From contig JBPOHD010000015.1 in assembly GCA_052035955.1 (NCBI GenBank), positions 16,623 to 80,622 of the forward strand: DNA of 64,000 bases, written 5' to 3'. The position numbers and the translations under genes are program-made. Numbering within the stretch: the first letter of the stretch is position 1; each line of letters opens with the position of its first letter. The notes beneath the pieces are model-generated. The model saw only the letters and a list, made by a program, of their open reading frames with translations. It was not told the origin of the DNA and did not search any database. This DNA is from JAEUNJ01 sp052035955. Lineage in GTDB: Bacteria > Pseudomonadota > Gammaproteobacteria > Burkholderiales > Rhodocyclaceae. Of the stretch, positions 7,171 through 15,212 are shown in pieces.

Positions 7171-10122
7171 ATGACCGCTCCCGGGGGTGTTCCCCGCGTA
7201 GGAGGCGCCTTCATCGAGCGTCTCCTCTACTGGTTCGGGGTCTATGGCGTCACGGTCGCGGTGGCGGTGGTGTCATTGATCGCCCTGCGGCTGTGGACAC
7301 CCCTCTTCGCGCCCGGCCATGCGAAGGTCGTCCCCTTCCAGGCCTTGCAGCTCGATTCGCCGGCCATGACGCCGGAAGCGGCGGTATCCGTGCTGGCCAC
7401 GGCCCCCAGCGTCGAGTTGCTCGAGACGAAACGGGCGGAAGCACCGTTCTGGCTCCTTTTCCGCCTGGCCGAGACGCGTTCGCCGGACGCCCCCCCGCTG
7501 ATGGAACTGCCGTCCCGACACGCAACGGCGGCCGCCTGCTGGCGGGCGGCGGATGCCAGGCCCCTGGGCCACGTCGACCGGCGCGTCGCGACGGGGGCCA
7601 TGTCCGCGGCAAAGGGGGGATTCGTACTCCGGGTGCAGGATCTCGCGCCCGGTGATGCCGTCGTCTGCAAGGGGCAGTTCGTCGGACCGGCCCGCATCAC
7701 CCTGCGTCAATGGGAGCCGGCCGAGTTCCGGGTTTCCGAGGTCCGCTTCCATTACGACGACGGCTGGCTGCAGGGCGGCATCCTGGTGTTGCTGGCCTTC
7801 GTTCTCCTGACGGCGATCATCACCCGCGAGATCCTCTACCTCACCTTCGCCGCCTGGCTGGCCATCAACCTGCGCCTCGCCGCCCTGTCGGCCGGCACCG
7901 ACATCCACTGGCTGGGCCACCTGATTCCAGCCGAGGGAACGATACTGCTGCGGCAGGTCAGCCTGTCCTCGTACTACATCCTCGGCGTCGCGCTGTTCAC
8001 CCAGTTGTTCCGGCACGACATGAAGCGGATCGGCTTCATGCCCCTGTTGCGCATCGTCCAGTGGTCCTGCGTGCCCCTCCTGCTGCTGACCTTCTCCCTG
8101 TCCTACGCCCAGTTCCTGCCCTTCCTCTGGGTGATGACCTCGGTGACGGCGGCCGCGCTGGTCTTCCTCGCCTTCAGGAACGCCTACCTGAGCCGTTCCC
8201 TGGTCGCCGGCCTGTATGGCGCCTCGGTGGCCACGACCCTCGGCGGCGCCTTCGCCGAGGTGCTGGGCGCGGCCTTCGCGCTGGACGACATCCTGGCCTT
8301 CTTCAACAGCGGCACCTCGGCGGTCGCCTCGAGCATCATGGTGACGCTGGCCATCGCCGAGCAGATGCGCCAGGAGCGGGCGGGCAAGGAGCAGGCGGAA
8401 AAGGCGCTGCGCAACGCCTACGAGGCGATCCCGGTCGGCTTGTTCACCGCCGACGTGGGCGGCCGGCTGCTCCAGGGCAATCCGGCCTTCCTGGAACTGT
8501 TCGGGGTGCGGAAGGTCGAGGAACTGGGCCACTGGCGCGATCACCTGCCGATGGCCGAGTTCGATCGCCTGCGCGCCCGGTTGAAGCTTGCGGGAACCTG
8601 CGACCAGGAGATCCATGGCCAGTTGCACGGCCGCGAGGTCTGGTTGATGGCACGGGCCCGGCTGACCGATTCGGTCATCGAGGCATCCCTCCAGGACGTG
8701 ACCGAGCGGCGGAAGGCCACGGACCACCTGCAGTTCCTGGCCGACCACGACTCCCTGACCCGCACCCTGAACCGCCGCGGCCTCGAGGACAGGATGACGG
8801 CGGCCCTGGCCAAGCAGCAGGCGGTGTCCATTGCCTACCTGGACCTCGAGCGATTCAAGCTGATCAACGACCTCTACGGCCACGCGGCGGGCGACGAGGT
8901 CCTGGTCCAGGTCTGCCGGCGCATCAACGAGAACCTGGGCGGCGACAGCTTCCTAGGCCGCATGGGGGGCGACGAGTTCGTCATCGTATTCACCGGTACC
9001 GATGTGGACGAGGCGGCCGCGGCCTGCCGCCGCATCATCGCGACGGTCGAGGAAGCACCCTATCGGCTGGAGGACAAGGCCTTCCGGCTGCGGGTTTCCA
9101 TAGGACTCATCGAGACGCCCCAGGGCATCGGCATTGCGGATGCCATATCCGCGGCCGAACAGGCCTGCCGCCAGGCCAAGAAGGCCCACGGCACGGAACC
9201 CCTGGTCTTCCGGCGGGAGGCGAGCATCTTCCGGGAGCGGGCCGAAGAACTGCTCCTGGTCCAGAAGTTCGACACCAATCGGGCCACCGAGGGGCTCTTC
9301 CTCGTCATGCAGCCCATACTTTCCCTGCAGGCGCCCCAGCGCTCCCTCAATTTCGAGACCCTGCTGCGCATGCACACGCCGGACGGCGGCGTCGCCCCGG
9401 CCGGGAAGATCATCGCCACGGCGGAGAACAACGGTCGCATCGCCGTGATCGACCGCTGGGTGATGCGTTCCCTCCTGGAATGGCTGGACGAGCACCACGA
9501 CCAGCTGGACGCCACCCGTTTCGTCTGCATGAACCTGTCCGGCGGCTCCCTGAACGACGAACGCTTCATCGGTGATGCATTTGCCATGCTGGCCGAACAC
9601 CGGCGTTCGGCGCAGAGGCTGTGCATCGAGGTGACCGAGGGGGTTGCCCTTTCCGACCTGGGCAACACCAAGAAGTTCATCGACCGGGTCCGCGACTACG
9701 GAACCCGCATTGCCCTCGACGACTTCGGCGCCGGCTATACCTCCTTCTCCTACCTTCGCCACCTGCCGGCCGACGTGGTCAAGATCGACGGGGGCTTCGT
9801 GCGGGATGCCCACCTGTCGCCGATGAACCTGGGCATCGTGGCCACCATCGCGGACCTGGCCCGCAATCTGGGCATGAAGACGATCGCCGAGTGGAGCGAA
9901 TCCCTGGAATCCGTCCGCGCCATGGCCGAGGTCGGCATCGACTACGTGCAGGGCTTCGCCATTTCGCGGCCCGTGCTCCCCGACGAAATCCTGGCCCGCC
10001 GCTCCTGCGCGGATTTCGTGTCCGACCCGGACACCCGCCAGTTCCTGGAAATGCTCGGCAATGCTTCGTCCCCTGAGGTGGCGCGGATCGCCGACGCCAA
10101 AGCCAAGCGCGGGCTCCACTGA
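7171..10122 (+). CDS. 7TM-sensor (7TMR-DISM) PAS-GGDEF-EAL cyclic-di-GMP turnover protein
   Basis: 983 residues. An N-terminal membrane anchor (about 12-35) leads to a periplasmic sensory domain (about 50-200) resembling 7TMR-DISM extracellular domains. Seven hydrophobic segments follow (about 205-400), then a PAS domain (about 415-515) ending in a coiled junction. The GGDEF domain has an intact GGDEF at 599-603 but no RxxD inhibition site in front. The EAL domain has its motif as ETL (E729), then NLS, EVTE, DDFGAGYTS, K-I-D and YVQG, so metal-binding and catalytic residues are mostly retained. Both cyclase and phosphodiesterase activities are possible. GGAGCAGGAG precedes the ATG. It follows the FeeM-like synthase closely, so a shared transcript is likely. 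Confidence 0.9.
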   Translation: MTAPGGVPRVGGAFIERLLYWFGVYGVTVAVAVVSLIALRLWTPLFAPGHAKVVPFQALQLDSPAMTPEAAVSVLATAPSVELLETKRAEAPFWLLFRLAETRSPDAPPLMELPSRHATAAACWRAADARPLGHVDRRVATGAMSAAKGGFVLRVQDLAPGDAVVCKGQFVGPARITLRQWEPAEFRVSEVRFHYDDGWLQGGILVLLAFVLLTAIITREILYLTFAAWLAINLRLAALSAGTDIHWLGHLIPAEGTILLRQVSLSSYYILGVALFTQLFRHDMKRIGFMPLLRIVQWSCVPLLLLTFSLSYAQFLPFLWVMTSVTAAALVFLAFRNAYLSRSLVAGLYGASVATTLGGAFAEVLGAAFALDDILAFFNSGTSAVASSIMVTLAIAEQMRQERAGKEQAEKALRNAYEAIPVGLFTADVGGRLLQGNPAFLELFGVRKVEELGHWRDHLPMAEFDRLRARLKLAGTCDQEIHGQLHGREVWLMARARLTDSVIEASLQDVTERRKATDHLQFLADHDSLTRTLNRRGLEDRMTAALAKQQAVSIAYLDLERFKLINDLYGHAAGDEVLVQVCRRINENLGGDSFLGRMGGDEFVIVFTGTDVDEAAAACRRIIATVEEAPYRLEDKAFRLRVSIGLIETPQGIGIADAISAAEQACRQAKKAHGTEPLVFRREASIFRERAEELLLVQKFDTNRATEGLFLVMQPILSLQAPQRSLNFETLLRMHTPDGGVAPAGKIIATAENNGRIAVIDRWVMRSLLEWLDEHHDQLDATRFVCMNLSGGSLNDERFIGDAFAMLAEHRRSAQRLCIEVTEGVALSDLGNTKKFIDRVRDYGTRIALDDFGAGYTSFSYLRHLPADVVKIDGGFVRDAHLSPMNLGIVATIADLARNLGMKTIAEWSESLESVRAMAEVGIDYVQGFAISRPVLPDEILARRSCADFVSDPDTRQFLEMLGNASSPEVARIADAKAKRGLH

Positions 10123-10137
10123 TTCGGCTTTGTTATA

Positions 10138-10980
10138 GTGCCCTTACCGCGACCCCCGGGCAGCGAACCCTTGCCGCGCCTCCCATCACCTGCCGAAGCC
10201 ACCGTCCCGCCCGAACCCAGGGGCGGCATACAGGTCATCGAACGCATGATGACGCTGCTCGACGTGCTGTCCTACTACAACGATCCGGTAAGCCTGAAGC
10301 AGCTCGCGCTGGAGACGGGCCTGCATCCCTCCACCGCCCATCGCATCCTGGCGGCAATGGCGGCCAGCGGCTTCGTCGAGCGGGCGGACCCGGGCACCTA
10401 CCGGCTTGGCATACGGCTGCTGGAACTCGGCAATCTCGTCAAGTCGCGGATCAACATTCGCGATTCCGCCCTTCCGCAGATGCAACGCCTGCACCAGCGG
10501 GTCGGCGAGAGCGTCAATTTGGGCGTCCGCCAGGGCGACGAGATCGTCTATGTGGAACGCACGTCCAGCGGCCGCTCCTCGGTGCGGGTCGTCCATCTCG
10601 TCGGCGCCCGGGCACCGTTGCACGTGACGGCGGTCGGCAAGCTCTACCTGGCCGAAGACGGCGCCGAGAAGGTCCGGGACTATGTCCGACGGACAGGTCT
10701 GCCCGGGTACACCCCGACATCGATCAACTCCCTCCAGGCGCTGGAGAAGGAACTGGAGCGGGTCCGGCGCCACGGCGTGGCCTTCGACAACGAGGAGATC
10801 GAACAGGGTCTGCGTTGCATCGCGGCCCCGGTCCGGGACGACTCGGGCGATCTGGTCGCCGGCCTTTCACTTTCGGCACCGGCAGAGCGCTACAACGCCG
10901 ACTGGGCTGGCCTGGTTCGCGAAACGGCGGACGCCATCTCGGCGGCCATGGGCTTCGTCAGGACGGGGCAGCCCGCCTGA
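10138..10980 (+). CDS. IclR-family transcriptional regulator
   Basis: 280 residues with the two-domain IclR layout. The N-terminal winged helix (about 32-95) begins GGIQVIERMM and carries the recognition-helix pattern LHPSTAHRILAAM. A GAF-like effector domain (about 105-270) has ERTSSGRSSVR, HVTAVGKLYLA and a late segment GLRCIAAPVRD typical of the family. Members usually control catabolic genes for aromatics, acetate or glycerol. Start is uncertain: the GTG at 10138 overlaps a TATAGT sequence resembling a -10 element, so the TTG at 10171 could be the true start. It is convergent with glycerol kinase, but no operator that would link them was found. Confidence 0.88.
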   Translation: MPLPRPPGSEPLPRLPSPAEATVPPEPRGGIQVIERMMTLLDVLSYYNDPVSLKQLALETGLHPSTAHRILAAMAASGFVERADPGTYRLGIRLLELGNLVKSRINIRDSALPQMQRLHQRVGESVNLGVRQGDEIVYVERTSSGRSSVRVVHLVGARAPLHVTAVGKLYLAEDGAEKVRDYVRRTGLPGYTPTSINSLQALEKELERVRRHGVAFDNEEIEQGLRCIAAPVRDDSGDLVAGLSLSAPAERYNADWAGLVRETADAISAAMGFVRTGQPA

Positions 10981-10983
10981 CGG

Positions 10984-11015
10984 CCGCTCCGGCGGTCGGG
11001 CAGCCACCGGAGCGG
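10984..11015. terminator. Possible hairpin between convergent iclR-type gene and glpK
   Basis: CCGCTCCGG (10984-10992) pairs perfectly with CCGGAGCGG (11007-11015) around a 14-base loop, just after the regulator's stop. No T-run follows on either strand, so it is at best a weak or Rho-assisted terminator for the convergent genes. Confidence 0.35.
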
Positions 11016-11073
11016 GAAGCCGTTCGAGGGGAACACCGAGAACCCTCCCGGGGCCGGCGAAATGCGCGATGGG

Positions 11074-12567
11074 TCATTCGGCGCAGGCCTGTCGCACGGC
11101 CCGCTCCCACAGGGCCATGAGGGCAGCCGCCCGTTCCCTTTCCATGGTCGGGTGGAAGGTGCGCCCGGCCCGCCAAAGCATGCCGATCTCATCCAGTCCC
11201 GAATAGACACCGCAGGAAAGTCCGGCGAGGAAGGCCGCGCCGAGGGCGGTCGTCTCCGTCACCGCCGGGCGGACGACGGGAATTCCGAGCAGGTCTGCCT
11301 GGAACTGCATCAGCAGGTCGTTGACGCAAGCACCGCCATCCACCCGCAACTCGCTGACCCGAGTCCGGGCGCCGGCCGCCGCATCCCTCTCCATGGCCAG
11401 CAACAGGGCTGCGCTCTGGTAGGCGATGGATTCGAGCGCCGCGCGCGCGATGTGCGCCACCGAGGTGCCGCGGGTCAGGCCGAGGATCGCACCGCGCACG
11501 CCGGCCTGCCAGTAGGGGGCTCCCAGCCCCGTGAACGCCGGGACGAACACCACTCCCGCGGAATCGGGTACCGATTCGGCAAGCCGCTGCACCTCGGCCG
11601 AGTCGTCGATCGCCTTGAGGCCGTCGCGCAGCCATTGGACCACCGCACCGCCCATGAAGACGCTTCCTTCCAGCGCGAATTCGGGGATGCTGCCAACCTG
11701 GGCGGCCGCGGTCGAGATCAGGCCGTTGGTCGATGACTCGAAGCGGCCTCCTGTATGAACCAGCATGAAACAACCGGTGCCGTAGGTATTCTTGGCGAGC
11801 CCGGGGCGGAAACAGGCCTGGCCGAACAGGGCTGCCTGCTGGTCACCGGCAATGCCGCCGATGGGAACGGCAGCCCCGAGGAAGTCGCTGTCCGTGGGCC
11901 CGAAGGGGTGGCTGGACGGCATCACCTCCGGCAGCAGTGCCTGCGGAATGTCCAGGGCAGCCAGCAGGTCCGGATCCCATCGGTTGAGCCGCACGTCGAA
12001 AAGCATCGTGCGGGCGGCATTGGTGACGTCCGTGACGTGGAGGCGGCCGCCGCTGGCCTTCCAGGCGAGCCAGGTGTCGACGGTGCCGAAGGCCAGTTCG
12101 CCGGCCTCTGCTGCCGCTCGGGCGCCCGGAACCTCGTCGAGGATCCAGCGTATCTTCGTCGCGGAGAAATAGGGATCGATCACCAGGCCGGTGCGTTCCC
12201 GCACCAGCCCTGCCAGCCCATCGGCGCGCAATCTGGCGCAGAACGGTTCGGTCCGCCTGTCCTGCCAGACGATGGCGTTGTACACGGGACGCCCGCTGGC
12301 GCGCTCCCAGACCAGGGTGGTCTCCCTCTGGTTGGTGATGCCGATGGCGGCGACCTCGCGGGCATGCAAGCCCGATCGGGAAAGTGCCTCCCGAGCCGTC
12401 TCCCGCTGGGAAGACCAGAGTTCCTCGGGATCGTGCTCGACCCAACCCGGCCGCGGATAGTGCTGCCGGAACTCCTGCCGGGCCACGGCGCGGATGCAGC
12501 CGGCACGGTCGAATACGATGGCGCGGGAACTGGACGTGCCCTGGTCGAGGGCGAGCAGGAAATCCAT
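11074..12567 (-). CDS. glpK: Glycerol kinase
   Basis: 497 residues, close to the ~500 of E. coli GlpK. It phosphorylates glycerol to sn-glycerol-3-phosphate with ATP in the cytoplasm. The N terminus MDFLLALDQGTSSSRAI is the FGGY kinase phosphate-binding loop. GITNQRETTLVW, the FGGY signature region around KNTYGTGCFM, and DGGACVNDLLMQFQADLL near the C terminus are all present. The ATG lies 2 bases after the stop of the upstream DUF805/glutaredoxin gene (TGA-AG-ATG), so translation is probably coupled. The usual partners glpF and glpD are not adjacent. An IclR regulator is convergent downstream. Confidence 0.96.
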   Translation of the reverse strand: MDFLLALDQGTSSSRAIVFDRAGCIRAVARQEFRQHYPRPGWVEHDPEELWSSQRETAREALSRSGLHAREVAAIGITNQRETTLVWERASGRPVYNAIVWQDRRTEPFCARLRADGLAGLVRERTGLVIDPYFSATKIRWILDEVPGARAAAEAGELAFGTVDTWLAWKASGGRLHVTDVTNAARTMLFDVRLNRWDPDLLAALDIPQALLPEVMPSSHPFGPTDSDFLGAAVPIGGIAGDQQAALFGQACFRPGLAKNTYGTGCFMLVHTGGRFESSTNGLISTAAAQVGSIPEFALEGSVFMGGAVVQWLRDGLKAIDDSAEVQRLAESVPDSAGVVFVPAFTGLGAPYWQAGVRGAILGLTRGTSVAHIARAALESIAYQSAALLLAMERDAAAGARTRVSELRVDGGACVNDLLMQFQADLLGIPVVRPAVTETTALGAAFLAGLSCGVYSGLDEIGMLWRAGRTFHPTMERERAAALMALWERAVRQACAE

Positions 12568-12569
12568 CT

Positions 12570-13892
12570 TCAGGTGGCACCGTGGAAGTGGCGGCTGATC
12601 GCCTCCATGGGCGGGTTGTTCGGCAGCAGCACGCCATTGACTTCGATGATCGGGGTGCCGACACCGCCGCCGCGATGGCCCGAGGCCAGCAGCTTCTCGT
12701 TGAGCGCCTGGGCGGCGCCCTGGTCCTGGTCCACGAAGTACTCCGAGTACGTCATGCCGGCGGCGTCGAACTCCTGCCGCTTGGCGGCGCAGTACCCGCA
12801 AGTGGTCAGGGAATACATGACGATCCGATCCCGTGCCGGATCGTAGGCGCCGGCGGCGGCGGAAGACCTGCCCGCGGCAAGTGACGGAAGGCCCGGAACG
12901 TCCATACCGAGCATCGCCGGCAATCGGTGGGCGGAACCGACGACCTGGTTCATGACGGTGATCATGGTCAATGCCAGCAGGACAAGGGTGCCGAGGATCG
13001 CCTTGACGCTCGCCGGCTCGCCCCGGGAACCGTAGGGCCCCTCCTCCGACCGCCCCGGCAGGATCAGCAGCAGGAGGCTGAACACCCCTCCGACATAGGG
13101 AACCAGGCCGAGCGCCGACCACCAGCCGCTCCAGCCGAGATCGTGGCAGCGCAGGACACCGAGGCGGACGGAAAGGAAGATGGCGAGGGCGGCGACGAGC
13201 AGGAGGATGAGCAGGCTCTCCAGTTTCAGGACCATCGAAAGTCCCCAGAGACCGGCCAGGGTGACCAGGAGACCGCCGAGCAGGTAGCTGCGCCGGCCCA
13301 GACGCCCGGAGAAGTCGGTACCGAGGACGCCCGATGGCAGGACGCGCCCCTCGCTCGACGGTGCTGCCGGGCGGGCGGCGGCGGGCGGCGGCGCGTGCGC
13401 TTCGACCTCCCGCGCCCGTTGGGCCGCGGCGAACCGGGGCATGTCGACCGCGCAGGCCCGGCATAGGGTGCGCGGCGGCTGAAGTTCGCCGCATTGGGGA
13501 CAGATCACCTCGTCGGCGGCGGGCGAGGGCTCGGGCGACGGGCCATCCGGCTGGGCGACCCCTCCGGCCGACCATGACGGATGGGCCGATCCTCTGCCCG
13601 ACGACCGTGGGCGGATGGGAACCGGGGGAGCACCGGCCGGCGCATCCACGGGTACCGGAACCGGGACGGCTTCCAGTCGTACCCGCAGTCCCATGGCCTC
13701 GAATCGCTGGCGGTACTGCATGGCCCGCTCGGGATTGAGCCCCTTCTTCAGGACGACCCGCTTGCCGGAGAAGACCCGCAGGGTGCGTTCCGGGTCGAGC
13801 TTGAACATGGCGGCCAGTTCGCCGCGCGCCGCCTCGGCGTCGCGGCCAGGCAGTATCTCGCCGAAAAAGACGATCTGGTAGGCAGTTTCCAC
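12570..13892 (-). CDS. Zinc-ribbon / DUF805 membrane / glutaredoxin-like fusion protein
   Basis: 440 residues made of four parts. Residues 1-75 form a small alpha/beta domain (YQIVFFGEILPGRDAE...) unknown to me by name. About 125-150 is a zinc ribbon (CPQCGELQPPRTLCRAC). About 195-290 is a DUF805-type membrane domain (GRLGRRSYLLGG, then LGWSGWWSALGLVPYVGG), with a further helix at about 310-330. The last ~85 residues are a glutaredoxin-like domain with active site CGYC (TTCGYCAAKR) and a TPIIEVNG segment containing the cis-proline. A membrane-anchored thiol-redox role is inferred, but which side the CGYC faces is unclear. It is immediately upstream of and coupled to glpK, with no evident metabolic link. 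Confidence 0.75.
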   Translation of the reverse strand: METAYQIVFFGEILPGRDAEAARGELAAMFKLDPERTLRVFSGKRVVLKKGLNPERAMQYRQRFEAMGLRVRLEAVPVPVPVDAPAGAPPVPIRPRSSGRGSAHPSWSAGGVAQPDGPSPEPSPAADEVICPQCGELQPPRTLCRACAVDMPRFAAAQRAREVEAHAPPPAAARPAAPSSEGRVLPSGVLGTDFSGRLGRRSYLLGGLLVTLAGLWGLSMVLKLESLLILLLVAALAIFLSVRLGVLRCHDLGWSGWWSALGLVPYVGGVFSLLLLILPGRSEEGPYGSRGEPASVKAILGTLVLLALTMITVMNQVVGSAHRLPAMLGMDVPGLPSLAAGRSSAAAGAYDPARDRIVMYSLTTCGYCAAKRQEFDAAGMTYSEYFVDQDQGAAQALNEKLLASGHRGGGVGTPIIEVNGVLLPNNPPMEAISRHFHGAT

Positions 13893-14115
13893 GCTGCAAC
13901 CCCGTCAGAACGATGGCGCCCGGGATTCCGGACAGGGGAATTATTCCACAAGCCTAGGGTCTGTTCTCATTCGGTCGGCGCGTGCGTTGCCGTCAAATGC
14001 GGACGATCGCGCGAAGCGAGGCGAAGCGAAGGGCGGCTCCCCTTCGCGAGACTCGCGACAAGGCGAGCGCCGCATTCGACGACAACCCGAAGGGCTGGTC
14101 CCCGTCTCAATGCAA
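13893..14115. other. Unexplained spacer with clustered GCGAAG repeats
   Basis: No credible gene. The stretch holds GCGAAGCGAGGCGAAGCGAA (14011-14030), a perfect 8-base inverted repeat GCGAAGGG / CCCTTCGC (14026-14033 with 14040-14047, 6-base loop), and a GGGTCTGTTCTCATT block near 13960. Short overlapping frames on both strands lack start signals. It may be a degenerate dispersed repeat, which I could not confirm. Confidence 0.4.
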
Positions 14116-14137
14116 ACGGCCGCCCAGGGGCGGCCGT
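14116..14137 (-). terminator. Hairpin terminator candidate downstream of the PBP7-type gene
   Basis: ACGGCCGCCC and GGGCGGCCGT form a perfect 10-base inverted repeat with 2 bases between the arms. In practice this is an 8-9 bp stem with a 4-6 base loop, 20 bases beyond the stop of the minus-strand endopeptidase gene. The following bases on that strand (TTGCATTGAG) are only mildly T-rich. Confidence 0.5.
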
Positions 14138-14156
14138 CGCAGGGTCGCGTTGACGG

Positions 14157-15119
14157 TCAGCCAGCCGAGGGCGGCCGCGCCAGGCCGGCGCTCTCGACCC
14201 AGCGCTTGATCCGATTCGCATCGCCGATGCGGGTCAGCTTGCCAAGGGAGTCGAGGAGCACGATGATGGTCGGCTTGCCGGCAAGCCATGCCTGCATGAC
14301 GAGGCACTTGCCTGCCTCGCTGATGTAACCCGTCTTCGAGAGACCGATTTCCCAGGTCGGGCTGCGCACCAGGCTGTTGGTGTTCCGGAACATCTGCGGG
14401 CGGCCATTGACGTCCACCTCCCGCTCGTCCGACGTGGAGAACTCCCTGATCAAGGGGTAGCGCTGGGCGGCGTCGACCAGTTTCACCAGGTCGCGGGCGC
14501 TGGAGACATTGGCCGCCGTCAGTCCCGTCGGATCCTGGAAGCGGGTATCGCTGAGCCCCAATGCGTGGGCCTTGCGGTTCATGGCGGCGACGAAGGAGTC
14601 GCGACCGCCCGGATAGTGCCGGGACAGGGCAGAGGCGGCACGGTTCTCGGACGACATCAGTGCCAGCCTGAGCATTTCCTCCCGGCTGAGGTGGGTGCCG
14701 ACCTTGAGGCGCGAACGGGTACCCTTGAGGGTGTCGACATCCTCGTCGCCGATGCTCAGGACCTCGCTGAGGCTGGGCTCCGCATCCAGCGCCACCATGG
14801 CCGTCATCAGCTTCGTGATGGAAGCGATGGGTACGACGGCGGTGGGATTCTTCTCGTAGAGGACGGCGCCCGTCGACTGGTCCAGCACCAGGGCCGACGC
14901 GGACTGCACCGCCAGATCGCGCGGATCATCCATTGCGACCGCCCGGTGCCCATGCCTGGCGCGCACCTTGACCGGCGTGCCCATCGCGGAACGCTTTCCT
15001 GCGACCGTCTGCTTCTTCACCGCCGCCGTCCGTTTCTTGGTGGCGGCCTGTGCATCGGAGGCCATGGGCAAAAAGGCAATGCCCATTGCAGCCAGCAGCG
15101 TGACCAAGCCTGTCTTCAT
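14157..15119 (-). CDS. pbpG: D-alanyl-D-alanine endopeptidase (PBP7-like)
   Basis: 320 residues from the ATG at 15119, which has AGGAG 8 bases upstream and opens a proper signal peptide (MKTGLVTLLAAMGIAFLPMA...). An ATG 21 bases further upstream is less likely. The three penicillin-binding motifs are present: SxxK as ASITKLM (nucleophile Ser), SxN as SSENRAAS, and KTG as LSKTGYISEAG. This S11 peptidase family cuts D-Ala crosslinks in periplasmic peptidoglycan during remodelling. A basic, Lys-rich linker (AATKKRTAAVKKQ) separates the signal peptide from the catalytic domain. A TACAAT -10 element lies about 35 bases upstream. Confidence 0.92.
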   Translation of the reverse strand: MKTGLVTLLAAMGIAFLPMASDAQAATKKRTAAVKKQTVAGKRSAMGTPVKVRARHGHRAVAMDDPRDLAVQSASALVLDQSTGAVLYEKNPTAVVPIASITKLMTAMVALDAEPSLSEVLSIGDEDVDTLKGTRSRLKVGTHLSREEMLRLALMSSENRAASALSRHYPGGRDSFVAAMNRKAHALGLSDTRFQDPTGLTAANVSSARDLVKLVDAAQRYPLIREFSTSDEREVDVNGRPQMFRNTNSLVRSPTWEIGLSKTGYISEAGKCLVMQAWLAGKPTIIVLLDSLGKLTRIGDANRIKRWVESAGLARPPSAG

Positions 15120-15154
15120 CGCCGCGACTCCTGAGTCCATGTTTCAACACGCGG

Positions 15155-15160
15155 ATTGTA
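15155..15160 (-). promoter_or_regulatory. -10 element for the pbpG-like gene
   Basis: On the minus strand TACAAT (5 of 6 to consensus) lies about 35 bases before the ATG at 15119. The -35 region at 17 bases is poor, so only the -10 is claimed. Confidence 0.4.
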
Positions 15161-15212
15161 GCATCGGCCCGCCGCGACTCGATAGTCGCCAAACGCGAAA
15201 ACAAACAAAAAA

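Noticed and set aside
13967..14328. Short overlapping frames in the 14.0-14.3 kb spacer
   Set aside because: No ribosome sites, Arg/Gly/Pro-rich, and they run into the pbpG 3' end in antisense.
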